A program made the position numbers and the translations under genes. From Taibaiella koreensis (GTDB lineage: Bacteria > Bacteroidota > Bacteroidia > Chitinophagales > Chitinophagaceae), in contig NZ_QVNU01000002.1 in NCBI RefSeq assembly GCF_003545715.1, positions 248,001-312,000 on the forward strand: a stretch of DNA of 64,000 nucleotides, read 5' to 3'. Within the stretch, counting starts at the first letter, position 1. Each line of letters begins with the position of its first letter. Below the pieces are notes generated by a model. That model searched no databases and had not been told where the DNA came from. It was given only the letters and a program-made list of their open reading frames with translations. Shown piece after piece: positions 15,908 through 24,561 of the stretch.

Positions 15908-16459
15908 ATGAGAACGGTAACATTTGGCATGAATATCAGCCTGGATGGCTATTGCGATCACACCACTTTTAGCCCCGATGAATCGCTTCATGATTATTTC
16001 CGGGAGATGATGGACGATGTCGACCTGCTTTTTTTCGGCCGTGTCATGTATCAGCTTATGTTCCCCTATTGGTCCGATGTTGCCAGAAACCAATCCGGCA
16101 CGGCAGATGAGATCAGGTTTGCCGAAAGACTTACCGCCATTGATAAAGTAGTTATTTCGCGGTCGTTGGATCAAGCGGAACATAATACGCGGATCATTCG
16201 CGGCAACCCTGCGGAAGAGTTGTTGAAATTAAAACAGCAGCCGGGCAAGAAAATTTCTGTAGATAGCGTAAGCCTGCTTCCCGAATTGATCGCCGCAGGC
16301 CTTATCGACGAATTCCGTCTGGTGATCCATCCCGTGATCGTTGGAAGAGGAAGAAGATTGCTGGACGTCGGCAGCCTGGACCAGAACCTTAATTTAAAGC
16401 TGGTGGATACCATAACCTTTACATCCGGGTGCGTGGCGCATCATTACCGGAAACAATAA
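15908..16459 (+). CDS. RibD C-terminal/dihydrofolate reductase-like protein
   Basis: A 183-residue protein opening with T-F-G-M-N-I-S-L-D-G-Y, followed by L-L-F-F-G-R-V-M-Y and, later, V-D-S-V-S-L-L-P-E-L-I-A-A-G-L-I-D-E-F-R-L-V-I-H-P-V-I-V-G-R-G. These are the typical motifs of the RibD_C domain (NADPH-binding reductase fold shared by RibD and DHFR). Stand-alone members are common in Bacteroidota and have no established substrate. The gene starts 41 nt after repeat copy B. Confidence 0.9.
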   Translation: MRTVTFGMNISLDGYCDHTTFSPDESLHDYFREMMDDVDLLFFGRVMYQLMFPYWSDVARNQSGTADEIRFAERLTAIDKVVISRSLDQAEHNTRIIRGNPAEELLKLKQQPGKKISVDSVSLLPELIAAGLIDEFRLVIHPVIVGRGRRLLDVGSLDQNLNLKLVDTITFTSGCVAHHYRKQ

Positions 16460-16604
16460 CATTGGATTGGCTGCTGCCTGTCCTGATGTCGTTCTATTCG
16501 ACATTATTCTAAGGGAAAAGCCATGCCATTAACCGCAAAGGCGACTAAGCGATACGCAAAGAATTGCCGTGAAATGCCTCGCCAGGGCATTTTATGGCCC
16601 GCCC

Positions 16605-18341
16605 TCAAAAATCTTCCTTGATCTCAAAGGTCATTTTGGCTCCGGATACCGGATGCATAAATTCAAGGTAAGCAGCATGCAGGTATAGCCTTTCAGCCGG
16701 AGTACCATACAGATCATCACCTACAATAGGGGCCTTAAGCCCCAGCTCATGGGCAGCATGCATCCGCAGCTGGTGCGTGCGGCCGGTAAGCGGCCAGAAG
16801 TAGATCTTCGTCAGACCGTCTTGATGCGCGACAACTTCCCACCGCGTCATGGCTCTTTTACCAAACTCAAAGCAGACCAACTGCCGGGGGCGATTGTCCG
16901 GGTCGCCGCGCAGGGGCAGGTTTATCTCGCCCTCACGGCCACTGATGCTGCGGCTAAGCAGCGCGGTATAACGCTTGCTTACAACGCGCCTCAGGAACTG
17001 ATGCTGTATGTGTTTATGCGCTTCCCTTGTTTTGGCAACGACCAGCAGACCCGAAGTAGCCATATCCAGCCGATGTATGATGAGCGGCTCGATGCCTTTA
17101 AAAGCGTGTTTTAACCGCATATAAACCGAATCGATGATATGGATACCGGGTACCGACAACAGGCCATGAGGCTTGTTAACGACCACAAAGCTGTCGTCTT
17201 CATAAATGATATCGAGTGCCTTGAGCTCGCCGGGATTCCGGAGCATCGGATCTTCATCGATCGCCATCCCCTCCAGCATATGCTTCAGTATGGGCTTGCA
17301 TTTACCGGTACAGGCAGGATAAAATTGCCCATGCACCCTGATCTCCGATTTGGGCGATGCGCCCCACCAGAATTCAGCCATCGCCAGGGGCCTGTAACCG
17401 TTAAGAAAGGCATACTGCAACAGCTTGGGCGTAGCACATTCGCCGGCAGCCGAGGGGGGCTTTCCAAACACCGTTTCGCTGAAAATATCATGCAGGCTTT
17501 TTGTATGTCCATATTGGTTGCAGAAAGCGTATTGCTCAAAAAGTTGCTGCTGTAATGCCGCGGATTTTTCTTTACGTTCTTTTTTCAGCGCTTCTATACG
17601 GCTGTCAAACCGGGCGGCCTGTCCGCGCAGCTGGTTCAGCCGTTCTTCACAGGCAGCGCACAGCACTGCCAGGCGGTGCTTGTCGTGCAGGCTGGACCTT
17701 ATCATAAGGACCTCAAACCCAGCATAGGCTTCCGGAGTCAGGATGCTTTTTTGTTCTTCACGTTGTTTTTTGCGATCCTGCTTGTTGGCTTTGAGCAATT
17801 TCTTAAAATCGGCTATTTCCTTTTCCGTTTGTGCGGTTACGCTTTCAAGCTCCTGCCGCAGGGCGATATAGCTTTCGTCGGTCTCGATGTCCTTAACCTT
17901 GCGGTTAATGTCGTTGAGTATATACTGCTCCTTGAGAAAAAAGCTATTTTCGGCCAGCATATCAAAGACAGGCGGCACAAAACGGGGGTGGTTATTGGAA
18001 TTGGCCAGCTTCCCCGAAAAGGCGGATAAATATCCCAGCCTTCCATCGCTATCCTGTATTACCAGAATGCCGAACATTTTACCAATAGCCATTCCCTGCG
18101 CATCCCTGTCAAGACCAAAATTATGGTCGAGCCCCGTATGGGTCTCTAGATAATGTTTCAGCTCTTCTGCAGCCGTTTTGGCCAATGGATGGGGCTCATA
18201 ATAAAAGGGAAAGGTAAAACGCTCCGGAATGGACACACCCGAAACTTCGCTTTCCTTAAAATAGATAACCTTCCCGGCCATATGCTTACTCTCAATTTCC
18301 TGCAAAAATAAGCTAAATGACGGGCAGGCTTTTTCTATCAA
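16605..18341 (-). CDS. RluA-family pseudouridine synthase with long N-terminal extension
   Basis: A 578-residue protein. An internal ATG at 18281 (M-A-G-K-V-I-Y-F) is an alternative start giving 558 residues. The C-terminal third is a RluA-type synthase: Y-E-D-D-S-F-V-V-V-N-K-P-H-G-L-L-S-V-P-G, the catalytic Asp in H-R-L-D-M-A-T-S-G (about residue 422), and G-R-T-H-Q-L-R-M-H-A. It should isomerise uridines in rRNA or tRNA. The N-terminal 370 residues carry a charged coiled coil (about 155-285) and two Cys in C-T-G-K-C before the catalytic domain. Similar long RluA proteins exist in gammaproteobacteria, so the fusion is not unique. The exact RNA target is unknown. Confidence 0.9.
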   Translation of the reverse strand: MIEKACPSFSLFLQEIESKHMAGKVIYFKESEVSGVSIPERFTFPFYYEPHPLAKTAAEELKHYLETHTGLDHNFGLDRDAQGMAIGKMFGILVIQDSDGRLGYLSAFSGKLANSNNHPRFVPPVFDMLAENSFFLKEQYILNDINRKVKDIETDESYIALRQELESVTAQTEKEIADFKKLLKANKQDRKKQREEQKSILTPEAYAGFEVLMIRSSLHDKHRLAVLCAACEERLNQLRGQAARFDSRIEALKKERKEKSAALQQQLFEQYAFCNQYGHTKSLHDIFSETVFGKPPSAAGECATPKLLQYAFLNGYRPLAMAEFWWGASPKSEIRVHGQFYPACTGKCKPILKHMLEGMAIDEDPMLRNPGELKALDIIYEDDSFVVVNKPHGLLSVPGIHIIDSVYMRLKHAFKGIEPLIIHRLDMATSGLLVVAKTREAHKHIQHQFLRRVVSKRYTALLSRSISGREGEINLPLRGDPDNRPRQLVCFEFGKRAMTRWEVVAHQDGLTKIYFWPLTGRTHQLRMHAAHELGLKAPIVGDDLYGTPAERLYLHAAYLEFMHPVSGAKMTFEIKEDF

Positions 18342-18416
18342 AAGAAATTTATCCTGTAAGGCAATAAGAGAAATCCGGGTCTATCCCGGGGGAAAAATCT
18401 CGAAGCAGGCTTGATG

Positions 18417-19295
18417 CTATTCTTTTTCCAGCTTCTCATCAAACTCATTCCGGAGCGCCTTCAGCGCAGCATCATACCCTTTCCTGTCGATGAAGGCAGC
18501 GGGATTGTAATTGTCGCCGGGCTTATGCTTAACCTGCAGGTCAAATTGACAGGCATGCGAGGCTAACCAGATATCGAAGGAGATAGCCTTCATCGCATCT
18601 AAGGTATAGGCATAGTCCTTTGCGATCTCCGGATAGGTCTTCAGCTCCGAAAATTTTTTTTCTGTAACGATGCTCGGCATATTCGCGATCAGGACAGTAT
18701 AGGACCGGTGTTCATCCTTAACCGTAAATAAAAAGCTGCAGGACCCTTTTGTATGCCCGGGATGGTGCAACATGGTCACTGAGGCGCCACCTAAATTTAT
18801 CGTATCCTTGTTTTTCAATAAGCGATCTACTCCAATGGGCCTAAAGCTGCTGTACTGCCTGCTAAAGGCATAGTCGGAACGTCCTCCGTCCTCAAGCACG
18901 CCCGCATCTTTTTCATCAGCCATGAACCGGGCGCCTGTCATCTCTTTCAGGGCAGCCATTGCGCCCGTATGGTCATAATGCGCCTGCGTGGTCAGCAATA
19001 TGCTGATGTCGCTAAGCTTAAAGCCAAGGGTCGCTACATTAGCTTTAATCTGCTCAACCGAAGACGCCAGCCCTGTGTTGATCAGTATATGTCCTTGTGG
19101 TGTCGTCAGCAGGTAGCAAGCCAGTTCGCAGGTGCCCACATAGTACAGGTTGCCGGCTATGCAGAAAGGCTTATAGGGCCGCGACCACTCCGGCGGTGCG
19201 TTTGCAGGTTCCTGTACCTGCTGCGCCCATACTCTTTCCCCCGGACCAGACAGACAGATCAATATCAAACATATACTCAGGAGGCTTTTGGACAT
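18417..19295 (-). CDS. Subclass B3 metallo-beta-lactamase, GOB-like (Gln in zinc site)
   Basis: A 292-residue protein with start chosen at the ATG at 19295, giving a clean signal peptide (1-25, ending V-W-A-Q). The metal motif is Q104-A-H106-Y-D108-H109. The first His of the usual H-x-H-x-D-H is Gln, as in the GOB enzymes of Elizabethkingia. His181 (H-P-G-H) and His247 (S-H-A) complete the site. W-S-R-P-Y-K-P-F and V-L-I-A-N-M-P-S-I-V also fit B3 enzymes. It should hydrolyse beta-lactams in the periplasm. An ATG at 19319 would add eight residues before the signal peptide. It is followed by no partner gene, and its resistance spectrum cannot be predicted. Confidence 0.88.
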   Translation of the reverse strand: MSKSLLSICLILICLSGPGERVWAQQVQEPANAPPEWSRPYKPFCIAGNLYYVGTCELACYLLTTPQGHILINTGLASSVEQIKANVATLGFKLSDISILLTTQAHYDHTGAMAALKEMTGARFMADEKDAGVLEDGGRSDYAFSRQYSSFRPIGVDRLLKNKDTINLGGASVTMLHHPGHTKGSCSFLFTVKDEHRSYTVLIANMPSIVTEKKFSELKTYPEIAKDYAYTLDAMKAISFDIWLASHACQFDLQVKHKPGDNYNPAAFIDRKGYDAALKALRNEFDEKLEKE

Positions 19296-19483
19296 ATTGT
19301 GACGGTTGACTTTCTCCATATTTTGCCTGCACAAATATCGGCTTGTCCTGCCGGTTCTCAAAGCGCTCCTGAAGCCCGTATACACCATAGTATGGTTTTT
19401 CCCGGTTTCCAGGTACCTCTACTGCAATGTAACCCAATACGGCTTTCAGGTTTATCGTCTTTTCCCTTAGAACATCCTATATC

Positions 19484-20200
19484 ATGAAAAAAGGGCTGAT
19501 TATCATCATCTGCCTGCTCTGTTTTGGCAACAGCCGGGCGCAGATGCCCGATAGCACGGCAATCACAGCAGAAAAACTTATGCTGCAACAACAGCGCAAC
19601 GATATTTTGAAACGTATCCATGTAGCGAAAGAGGATATTCACGAATTGAGGCGGACCTATACGGCAAGGGAACACGACGCCCTTTTTGACGAAACCATGC
19701 AGCGGCTCAAAGCGGACCGCCAGAGCGCAAGGAAAGCATATCGCATGTGGGTGCAGGAAGAAGCGGCCTTTATCAAGAAGCGTGCGCTGCTTGATCAGTC
19801 TATGATGGCTTATTACAAAACACAGCCCTTTTATACCTACCGGAACAAAAGCAGGCTGAATATGGCCATCGGTATGGGGATGGCGGGCGCAGGCGGTCTT
19901 TTGTTTATGGGTGGGCTGGTCACGGGCATGATCGAATCGCCGGGAGACGTATCCCCCACTGCGGTTGAACAAAGAACACAGCGGCGACATATCGCGGTCG
20001 TTTGTTTTGCTTCGGCCACAGCGCTGGCGCTGGCGTCTATCCCCTTTTTTAGCGCTGCGCGCAAAAATAAAGCCCGGTTCAAAAGCCACTTGACCTGGGA
20101 TATGGATATGCGATCAGTCAGGTTACCCAACGGACTGACACGGGAGGTTGTTGGCTTCAATTGCCGCATTCCGCTGCTTTCAAAAACAGGAAGCCATTGA
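19484..20200 (+). CDS. Hypothetical exported protein with coiled coil and two membrane segments
   Basis: A 238-residue protein with a signal peptide (about 1-19, ending N-S-R-A-Q). A charged, probably coiled-coil region follows (about 28-105). Two hydrophobic segments (about 125-145, Gly-rich, and 165-185) are separated by a short loop, and the tail is basic. It resembles no family I recognise. The topology suggests an inner-membrane protein with a periplasmic coiled coil. It lies 89 nt before an acyl-carrier-like gene on the same strand. Confidence 0.7.
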   Translation: MKKGLIIIICLLCFGNSRAQMPDSTAITAEKLMLQQQRNDILKRIHVAKEDIHELRRTYTAREHDALFDETMQRLKADRQSARKAYRMWVQEEAAFIKKRALLDQSMMAYYKTQPFYTYRNKSRLNMAIGMGMAGAGGLLFMGGLVTGMIESPGDVSPTAVEQRTQRRHIAVVCFASATALALASIPFFSAARKNKARFKSHLTWDMDMRSVRLPNGLTREVVGFNCRIPLLSKTGSH

Positions 20201-20289
20201 TGCCAAACGGGCGCCGGAATATAGTGGTGGAAAAGATACCTAAGTCTAGGTATTGCCAGAACTTTGTCTGGTCAGGAGCTTTGCCGCTC

Positions 20290-20544
20290 ATGAATATTAC
20301 AGACCTGGTGCTCGAATCCATCCTCAATACCTGCCCCACCGACAAGGTAGCCCAAAACCTGAGTATGAAAGCTACTTTGAAGCATGACCTTGGATTAACC
20401 GGGGAAGAGATCTACGTATTGGGCCTTACCGTTGAAAGCCGTTTACCGGAGGGATACACTTTACAAGACGACCAGATCACCGCCTGGATCAGCGTACAGG
20501 ACATTATCGATACCATATCGACCCTGCTGGGAAAAGGGGAATAG
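20290..20544 (+). CDS. Acyl-carrier-protein-like domain lacking the attachment Ser
   Basis: An 84-residue protein starting at the ATG at 20290 (M-N-I-T-D-L-V-L-E-S-I-L). The overall pattern resembles an acyl carrier protein: helix 1, then T-L-K-H-D-L-G, helix 2, and I-T-A-W-I-S-V-Q-D-I-I-D-T-I at the end. The D-L-G-x-D-S-L motif is replaced by D-L-G-L-T-G-E-E, so the phosphopantetheine Ser is missing. It may be a non-carrying ACP-fold adaptor. Upstream in-frame ATGs exist (for example 20161) but overlap the previous gene and add no recognised sequence. Confidence 0.55.
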   Translation: MNITDLVLESILNTCPTDKVAQNLSMKATLKHDLGLTGEEIYVLGLTVESRLPEGYTLQDDQITAWISVQDIIDTISTLLGKGE

Positions 20545-20545
20545 A

Positions 20546-20569
20546 AAAACCACCCGAAGGTGGCTTTAA
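20546..20569. terminator. Weak bidirectional hairpin between convergent genes
   Basis: AAAAACCACC / GGTGGCTTT around a CGAA loop with one mismatch. It sits between the ACP-like gene and the convergent precursor gene. Confidence 0.4.
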
Positions 20570-20595
20570 GTCTGGTGAATGAGCTATTCAATGCA

Positions 20596-20889
20596 TTAAC
20601 AATTAGCCGATACCGGACATATGGCCACAGAGCAGTTGGCGCCGAGTACAGTAGGACAGTTGTTGGACGCAGGAGGACAAGCATTAGAGGCCGGACAACA
20701 TACCGTCCGTTTGTACATAATTCCTGAAGCAGGATTACAGAGGCGAACCGTGGCACAGTCCTCAGTAAAAATGCATAGTTCCAGTATGGAATCGCCACCA
20801 CCTAATACCCGGCCTTCTTTTTCCGCGTCAAGTGCAACAATGGTGATCTTCTTTAAAGATAACTTCGTGCTTATTGTTTTCTTTTTCAT
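20596..20889 (-). CDS. Second lanthipeptide-like RiPP precursor peptide (orphan)
   Basis: A 97-residue peptide, start at the ATG at 20889. The leader MKKKTISTKLSLKKITIVAL, followed by D-A-E-K-E-G-R-V-L-G-G-G, fits Bacteroidota GG-type/class I lanthipeptide precursors: K-L-S-L-K-K-x-T-I and a terminal Gly run for C39-peptidase cleavage. The putative core of about 65 residues has 10 Cys plus Ser/Thr, including C-C-P-A-S-N-A-C and a C-terminal V-S-A-N-C. The sequence is different from the peptide at 11.0 kb. No modification gene is adjacent. A longer in-frame start at 20985 would give a poor leader. Confidence 0.72.
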   Translation of the reverse strand: MKKKTISTKLSLKKITIVALDAEKEGRVLGGGDSILELCIFTEDCATVRLCNPASGIMYKRTVCCPASNACPPASNNCPTVLGANCSVAICPVSANC

Positions 20890-21308
20890 TTGGATTTGTA
20901 TTTTTTGTGCACCCTGAAGTTCCTCATTGCCCCTGCAGAAAATCTGCAGCAGACACACAAGTAGCAAGAAATCACAAGAACCCATAGGAAATGTTTGGGA
21001 TTTTGGGAGCAGGCAGCTGAATCATATGTTGTCACGATGCCGTAATCCGGCCACTACGCATCATTGTTACGCCATGCTTTTGGGATAATGGATATTTCTG
21101 TTGTTGCAAAGAAAGTCATCTAGCATACCGGGCTCCTCCGGAGCTATGATCTGGAAAGCTGCTTTGGCCCGTTTTCCAACTACGGGATTCACCTTATTTA
21201 ACCTCAACAACTAAGCGTTCGCTTTATCTTTGGTCATATAATTCTTTATCAGTAACGTTGACATTCATGCTTAAATAAACGTCCGCTTCAGATCTTATCC
21301 TACCAGAC
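20890..21308. other. Divergent intergenic region
   Basis: 419 nt between the precursor gene (minus) and the LytTR operon (plus). It contains a CTGCAG-N5-CTGCAG repeat upstream of the precursor, TACTTGTG on the minus strand (20956-20963) as a weak -7 candidate, and a good -7 element for the LytTR operon at 21225. No coding sequence was recognised. Confidence 0.45.
21225..21232 (+). promoter_or_regulatory. -7 element of the LytTR two-component operon
   Basis: TATCTTTG matches TAnnTTTG. A T-rich TTTA at about 21197-21200 is a poor -33 match. The start codon is 77 nt downstream. Confidence 0.45.
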
Positions 21309-22037
21309 ATGGAAATCCTTATTGTCGACGATAACATCGCCATACAACATACACTGACCTTCCTTATTTCGAAGCTACCCGGTTGCACCGTCGCCGGCAG
21401 GTGTGGTAGCATAGCCGAGGCATCGACATTTCTCGGCTCAACTTCCGTCGACCTGGTCCTGCTGGACATTGAACTGCAGGACGGTACAGGGTTCGAGCTT
21501 TTAGACGCCTTACCCGATATCAATTTCAAGGTCATCTTTATCACAGCGTTTGACCAGCATGCCATAAAAGCGATAAAAACAGGTGCGCTCGATTACCTGC
21601 TGAAGCCGGTAGACGAAGAAGAGTTCAGGGCTGCTATCACCAGGGCCGGCCGGCAAGCCCGTCAGTCGGCAGAGCAGTTAAGCATTGCACGTGAGCACAT
21701 GTCGCCTACTCCTGTAAGTAACCGCATCGTGCTGCGGGAATACAACGTTATCCGCGTGCTGTCCTATAACGATATCCTCTACTGTTACAGCCATAACGGT
21801 TATACCAATTTCTTCCTTACCGACAACCGGAAAATAACTGTGTCGCGCTCTATTAAAGAATATGAGCAAATGTTGCCGCCATCTGTCTTTATCCGGGTAC
21901 ACCAATCCTATATCATTAACATCAACTATATTGACTTTTACAACCGGGAAGGGTTTATCGTCTTAAAGAACAGCCTCGAAGTGCCGGTCTCTGTACGAAA
22001 ACGTGAAGAGGTCGTAAAAACAATCACCAATCTCTAA
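21309..22037 (+). CDS. LytTR-family response regulator
   Basis: A 242-residue protein. The receiver domain (1-120) has acidic residues D7-D8, the phospho-acceptor Asp53 in L-L-D-I-E-L, T in F-I-T-A-F-D, and K in Y-L-L-K-P-V-D. A LytTR DNA-binding domain follows (about 140-240), with H-N-G-Y-T-N-F-F, F-I-R-V-H-Q-S-Y-I-I-N and V-P-V-S-V-R-K-R. It is paired with the sensor kinase that starts 18 nt downstream; the regulator gene comes first. It probably controls surface or envelope genes, but no target site is evident here. Confidence 0.95.
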   Translation: MEILIVDDNIAIQHTLTFLISKLPGCTVAGRCGSIAEASTFLGSTSVDLVLLDIELQDGTGFELLDALPDINFKVIFITAFDQHAIKAIKTGALDYLLKPVDEEEFRAAITRAGRQARQSAEQLSIAREHMSPTPVSNRIVLREYNVIRVLSYNDILYCYSHNGYTNFFLTDNRKITVSRSIKEYEQMLPPSVFIRVHQSYIININYIDFYNREGFIVLKNSLEVPVSVRKREEVVKTITNL

Positions 22038-22055
22038 GCAACACCTTATACCACC

Positions 22056-23987
22056 ATGAAAGCACGCATCCTTATCCTGGTCATGGCCTTATTGGGCCTG
22101 CATGCCTGCAAACAAACGACCGCTCCGAAAGCAGCAACACTGCAAGCACTCGTAGATAAAAAGGTATGGCTGTTTTGCGACAGCATCGAAACCGAGAAGA
22201 TCAACGTGATTCAAAACGCTCCCATGCTCTTGCATCGTCTCCATGCCTTACTGCCGCAATTCAGCCTGGCCAAAGACTCAGCAACCCGTGCGCTGATCCA
22301 ATGCCGGCTTGGGGACCTATACCTCAGCTGCAGAAAGAAAGATTCTGCCCTGGCTTACGGCGAGCTGGCGTTACCCTATTTTGAAATGCATCCTGACTTT
22401 AAGAAACCGCTTTTCTATTGCTATAAAGTATTAGGCATAACCCTGGCGCAGCTTCGAGACGATATATTCAGGTCTAACTACTATGCCACCAAAGCAGCGG
22501 CGATTTGTATGGCGCCCGGCGCCGATACCCTGCTGCCGCTCCAGGAACGGGTACAGGCGATATCGGCCGCGGCCAATACCAATACTTATTGTGGCTATAA
22601 CGGGCAATCTGTAAAATTTGCACGGACGGCTATGCGGCTGGTCGAAAACCATGCGGGGGACCTTCCCAGTTTTTATGGCAGGGCGATCCAGGCTTATATT
22701 ATAGCGCTGCTGCTGGACAACAAGCCCGACTCTGCCAGGACATACCTGGAACGGGAGGAAAAGTGGATTGCCCAATCGCACTATACCCTTCAGCTCAATG
22801 AATTTTATACCAACAAAACAAGCTATTTCTATATCGTTAAACAATACGACAGCGCCCTGCTCTATGCGCTTAAAACCGACTGGACAGTTGACCCCTTCCA
22901 GGAGGCCTATACCAAACTGGAGCTGTATACGCTGCTAAAACAACCAGAAGCGGCCAGGGCCAACCTGGACCGGGCAACGCAATTGATAGCAGGAAACGAT
23001 CCACCCATGGATATGCTCCGGGATTTCTACCATCACAAGACCCGTTACGATATCTGGTACGGCACCAGGCAGGGAGCCGAAAACTCTTTTTCTATGTTTG
23101 ATTCGCTTCAAATGGAAGTAAGCAACCAGGAACGATCGCGTATGGCAGCCTCGCTGGAATCGGAATATAACCTGGGAGAAAAGCAGAAAGCGATAGATAA
23201 TCTGCGCCAGGCCGACAGACAGGCAAAAGAAGAGATCCGGGGCAAGAACCTGATGCTGACCATAACCATTCTCGGATGCCTGCTTTGCGCCTTCATCATC
23301 GTGGCCCTGCTGTTGTTTTCCCGGCAGGCGAAGCTCCGGAACCTGGCTACATTGACCCGGGCAGACCGGGATAAGTTGGCACTCGAACAGCGATTGCTAC
23401 GCACGCAGATGGAACCTCATTTCATTTTCAACACTATGGCCGCTATGCAAAGTCTGGTATACCTGAACCAGAATGAGAAAGCGATCGCCTATCTCAATAA
23501 GTTTGGCCGGCTGCTGCGTGGCAGCATCGAGCATTCAAGAGAAGATTATGTGCCGGTAGCCGAGGAGATCGAAATGCTGGAAGATTACGTCAGTCTCCAG
23601 GCCATACAGTCCGACAACAGTTTCGATTATGTCATCCGGACCTATGAAGGCTTTGAAGAAGATGATACCAGAATACCGCCGATGTTGCTTCAGCCTTTTG
23701 TAGAAAACGCCATTCTGCACGGTGTGCGGAACCTGCCGTACCGGGGCCATGTAGAGATCATTATCGCAAAACAGGAGGGTGTGCTTGACTGCCTCATCAG
23801 GGACAATGGTTCCGGTCTCAAGGGACCGGGCACAGGGACAAGGAAATCGCTGTCGATCCAGATCACCCGCGAACGCCTGAGCGCGCTCACCAGGGAGACC
23901 GGCTATCCTGCAAGGCTGGAACTGATTGACAATACGGCGACGGGACTACAGGGGACAACGGTACACCTGGTAATCCCCTTTATATAA
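22056..23987 (+). CDS. Sensor histidine kinase (LytS/His_kinase type) with TPR-like sensor
   Basis: A 643-residue protein. The N-terminus ends L-H-A-C-K, a possible lipobox (Cys18), so the sensor may be lipid-anchored as well as membrane-spanning. Residues about 25-390 are helical and TPR-like. One membrane segment follows (about 402-425). The kinase module has the phospho-acceptor His455 in M-E-P-H-F-I-F-N-T and the ATP-binding motif P-P-M-L-L-Q-P-F-V-E-N-A-I-L-H-G, of the LytS/YehU type. It probably phosphorylates the LytTR regulator encoded just upstream. The signal is unknown. Confidence 0.93.
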   Translation: MKARILILVMALLGLHACKQTTAPKAATLQALVDKKVWLFCDSIETEKINVIQNAPMLLHRLHALLPQFSLAKDSATRALIQCRLGDLYLSCRKKDSALAYGELALPYFEMHPDFKKPLFYCYKVLGITLAQLRDDIFRSNYYATKAAAICMAPGADTLLPLQERVQAISAAANTNTYCGYNGQSVKFARTAMRLVENHAGDLPSFYGRAIQAYIIALLLDNKPDSARTYLEREEKWIAQSHYTLQLNEFYTNKTSYFYIVKQYDSALLYALKTDWTVDPFQEAYTKLELYTLLKQPEAARANLDRATQLIAGNDPPMDMLRDFYHHKTRYDIWYGTRQGAENSFSMFDSLQMEVSNQERSRMAASLESEYNLGEKQKAIDNLRQADRQAKEEIRGKNLMLTITILGCLLCAFIIVALLLFSRQAKLRNLATLTRADRDKLALEQRLLRTQMEPHFIFNTMAAMQSLVYLNQNEKAIAYLNKFGRLLRGSIEHSREDYVPVAEEIEMLEDYVSLQAIQSDNSFDYVIRTYEGFEEDDTRIPPMLLQPFVENAILHGVRNLPYRGHVEIIIAKQEGVLDCLIRDNGSGLKGPGTGTRKSLSIQITRERLSALTRETGYPARLELIDNTATGLQGTTVHLVIPFI

Positions 23988-23999
23988 CCCATAGCCGCA

Positions 24000-24488
24000 T
24001 CATCCCTGCCGGTGCGCTGCAACCCTTTCCACAATATAGGCCAGCTTATTCAAGCCGGCCATGCCTTCCCATTTACCTTCGGAGAGAAATTGGCGGGGAA
24101 GAGCAAGAAACCTGTCGCATGCGTCCCATGTGTTTATATTGTTGCTATTAAAGGAAAGATAATTGAAACAATGCAGCTCCTCTGTATCTACCGATGTCAG
24201 CAGGCCGAAGCATAGCAGGTCACGGGGATTCGCAATCCGTTCTCCATCGACAACACATCGCTGATTTGCCGGCGGCATACCTTCTTCATACAGGTAGATA
24301 TGCTCCAACAGCTTCTCCTTGATCCCAAGCCTGTCCCGGCATTCCAGATGGATCCCTGCATCGCTGAAAGGGAACAAGGGATCTTTTGTATTACCCGTAA
24401 GCGGTGGTGTCAGTATATATACTTTATCCCGGCCCAGCGTCGCCTGGCAGAGGGAGCATAGGCTTTGCCCTTCGATAATGATTGCCAT
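24000..24488 (-). CDS. Hypothetical protein with a CxxC...HxxC zinc-like cluster
   Basis: A 162-residue protein with start chosen at the ATG at 24488 (M-A-I-I-I-E-G-Q-S-L-C-S-L-C); a start at 24512 would add eight residues. The N-terminal half carries C-S-L-C, then G-I-H-L-E-C-R-D-R, a spacing that looks like a zinc ribbon. A second part has several Cys but no known motif. There is no signal peptide. It is divergent from the MarR/rifampin-phosphotransferase operon, but whether they share regulation is unknown. Confidence 0.6.
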   Translation of the reverse strand: MAIIIEGQSLCSLCQATLGRDKVYILTPPLTGNTKDPLFPFSDAGIHLECRDRLGIKEKLLEHIYLYEEGMPPANQRCVVDGERIANPRDLLCFGLLTSVDTEELHCFNYLSFNSNNINTWDACDRFLALPRQFLSEGKWEGMAGLNKLAYIVERVAAHRQG

Positions 24489-24561
24489 ATAAACTTTAGT
24501 TAAATAGACCAATTGCGGACCTCCTGGCGTAAAAATATCAATGCATTTTAAAAAACAAATT

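Noticed and set aside
21309-23987. Direct regulation of the adjacent RiPP precursor by the LytTR system
   Set aside because: Only proximity supports it; no LytTR direct repeats were recognised in the precursor upstream region.
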